In this document: piece by piece, positions 62,976 to 64,000 of the stretch
Position numbering within the stretch: the first letter of the stretch is position 1
How the letters are laid out: the number at the start of each line of letters is the position of its first letter
NCBI GenBank assembly: GCA_016125285.1
Contig: WGMA01000028.1
Location: forward strand, 124,001 to 188,000
Source: Phycisphaera sp.
Lineage (GTDB): Bacteria > Planctomycetota > Phycisphaerae > Phycisphaerales > Zrk34
Reading direction: 5' to 3'
Length of the DNA: 64,000 bases
Program-made: the position numbers and the translations under genes
Notes under the pieces: model-generated
Told to the model about the DNA's origin: nothing
The model's input: the letters and a program-made list of their open reading frames with translations, nothing else
Database searches by the model: none

Positions 62976-64000
62976 TCACGCAGCGTCGGGCTTGGACGCC
63001 TCGACGATGCCGACCTTGCTCGCCACCGCCCGCAGGCCGTAGCCGAGGTCGAACACGATCGACAGCAGCAGCGGCACGAGCACGAGCGTGAAGATGGTCG
63101 AGACCATCAGGCCGCCGACCACGACGGAGCCGAGGCCGCGGTACAGCTCGCTGCCCGCCCCGGGGAACAGCACGAGCGGGAGCATGCCGCCGACGCTGGT
63201 GAACATCGTCATGAAGATGGGGCGGACGCGCGTGCGGACGGACTCGGCGATCGCCTCGTGCGGAGGCAGCTTGTGGGTGATGTCGCCGTCCATCTGCACG
63301 TCGGCCTCGCCGCGCATCAGGTTCAGCGCCTGATGCACGATGAGGATGGCGTTATTGACGACGATGCCGATGAGGATCACGAAGCCGAGCATGGTCAGCA
63401 CGTCAAGCTGCTGCTCGGGGTGCGGGATCATCACGCCGGGCACGCCGCGCTGCACGAGGTCAAGGCCGATGAACCCACCGACCGTCGCCAGCGGCACGCT
63501 GAACATGATCACCAGCGGGTAGAACCAGCTCTCGAACAGGGCGGCCATCAGCAGGAACACCACCACCAGCGCGAGGAACATGCGGCTCGTGATCAGGTTG
63601 TACAGGCTCGCGGTCGTGTCGTCCTTGTGCCACTCGCCGAGCAGCGCCCGGCGGACTTCCTTCAGCTTCGCGGCGGTGCCGGCCATGTTCGTGCGGACCG
63701 TCGGCGGGATCAGGCCCTCGTTACGCATCGCCTGGATCTCCGTGTCGATGTCCGCCATCGCCAGCTCCAGCGGGTACTCGTCGGAGAGGTTCAGCTCGAG
63801 CGTGACGGCACGCTGCTCCTCGACGCGTGTGATCTGCTGCGGGGCGACGGAGCGCGTCACGTCGCGCACGCTGTCGAGGGTGACGATCCGGTCGCTCGAC
63901 GTCGCCAGCGGCAGCTCGCGCATGTACTCCGCGTTGCCCGACTCGCTGTTGTACGCACGCACCTTCAGGTCGATCGTGTCGCCGTGGTAGAGGTAGTCGC
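62976..64000 (-). CDS. RND efflux transporter (AcrB-like), C-terminal part
   Basis: Partial: the frame is open to the window edge at 64000. The visible 341 residues cover the end of the second periplasmic region (LYHGDTIDLKVRAYNSESGNAEYMRELPLATS) and the last membrane helices, including LVVVFLLMAALFESWFYPLVIMFSVPLATVGG, MLGFVILIGIVVNNAILIVHQALNLM, and RVRPIFMTMFTSVGGMLPLVLFPGAGSELYRGLG with GVVVGG-like end. These are HAE-1/AcrB family hallmarks. Exports drugs or lipids with an adaptor protein that must lie outside the window. Confidence 0.9.
   Translation of the reverse strand, partial: DYLYHGDTIDLKVRAYNSESGNAEYMRELPLATSSDRIVTLDSVRDVTRSVAPQQITRVEEQRAVTLELNLSDEYPLELAMADIDTEIQAMRNEGLIPPTVRTNMAGTAAKLKEVRRALLGEWHKDDTTASLYNLITSRMFLALVVVFLLMAALFESWFYPLVIMFSVPLATVGGFIGLDLVQRGVPGVMIPHPEQQLDVLTMLGFVILIGIVVNNAILIVHQALNLMRGEADVQMDGDITHKLPPHEAIAESVRTRVRPIFMTMFTSVGGMLPLVLFPGAGSELYRGLGSVVVGGLMVSTIFTLVLVPLLLSIVFDLGYGLRAVASKVGIVEASKPDAA

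Overview
The window is high-GC DNA (about two thirds G+C by eye) that reads as a member of the Planctomycetota, probably class Phycisphaerae. The supporting signs are a 23S-5S rRNA unit with no 16S gene beside it, a planctomycete-type cytochrome c protein (CVSCHG), tandem type II pseudopilins with FADWHV-type C-termini, a Tat-exported Gfo/Idh oxidoreductase, a ThuA-like protein, an eboD-eboE pair and many secreted proteins of unknown function. This taxonomic call is inference from gene content; no search was run.

Layout. 1-1389 is the end of a superfamily 1 helicase with a C-terminal nuclease-like domain. 1457-1651 is a short transcription unit (small RNA or micropeptide). 1673-5181 is the 23S-5S operon with its own promoter, boxA and terminator. 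5278-9831 holds a DUF2959 lipoprotein, eboE-eboD, and an SGNH hydrolase fused to a glutathione peroxidase. 10017-14051 is a three-gene operon: aldehyde dehydrogenase, an unknown two-module metalloenzyme-like protein, and a saccharopine/lysine dehydrogenase-like enzyme. 14221-20399 holds two secreted proteins sharing a helical module, with a class II photolyase between them, then a coiled-coil secreted protein. 20493-24292 holds two small cytoplasmic proteins and a sigma/anti-sigma/secreted-protein unit. 24349-32712 holds a secreted protein, leuA preceded by a leucine-rich leader peptide and attenuator, a membrane PAS protein, two pseudopilins, a 1-phosphofructokinase-like sugar kinase and a pilin-like membrane protein. 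32731-43915 is largely housekeeping: a putative metallopeptidase, fmt, a cytochrome c protein, def, a TPR protein, kdsB, pyrG, a nucleotidyltransferase gene pair and rpsA. 44263-50155 holds a small acidic protein, sppA, a ThuA-like protein and a Gfo/Idh oxidoreductase. 50495-58864 is purM, addB-addA and mtnA. 59205-64000 is a secreted HEAT-repeat protein, a class III nucleotide cyclase and the end of an RND pump.

Three signals cut across gene boundaries. (i) At least fourteen gene starts have a TANNNT -10 hexamer ending 5-8 nt before the start codon, and most of these lack a Shine-Dalgarno, as expected for leaderless mRNAs. (ii) Intergenic spaces carry several unrelated 7-bp tandem repeats, usually as facing inverted arrays; two genes (eboE, kdsB) end inside them and the purM/addB divergent promoter region is built of them. 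(iii) A REP-like palindromic element occurs twice, 41 kb apart, with identical left arms. The best single regulatory find is a complete leucine attenuator (leader peptide, mutually exclusive hairpins, U-tract) upstream of leuA, apparently started from a near-leaderless promoter.
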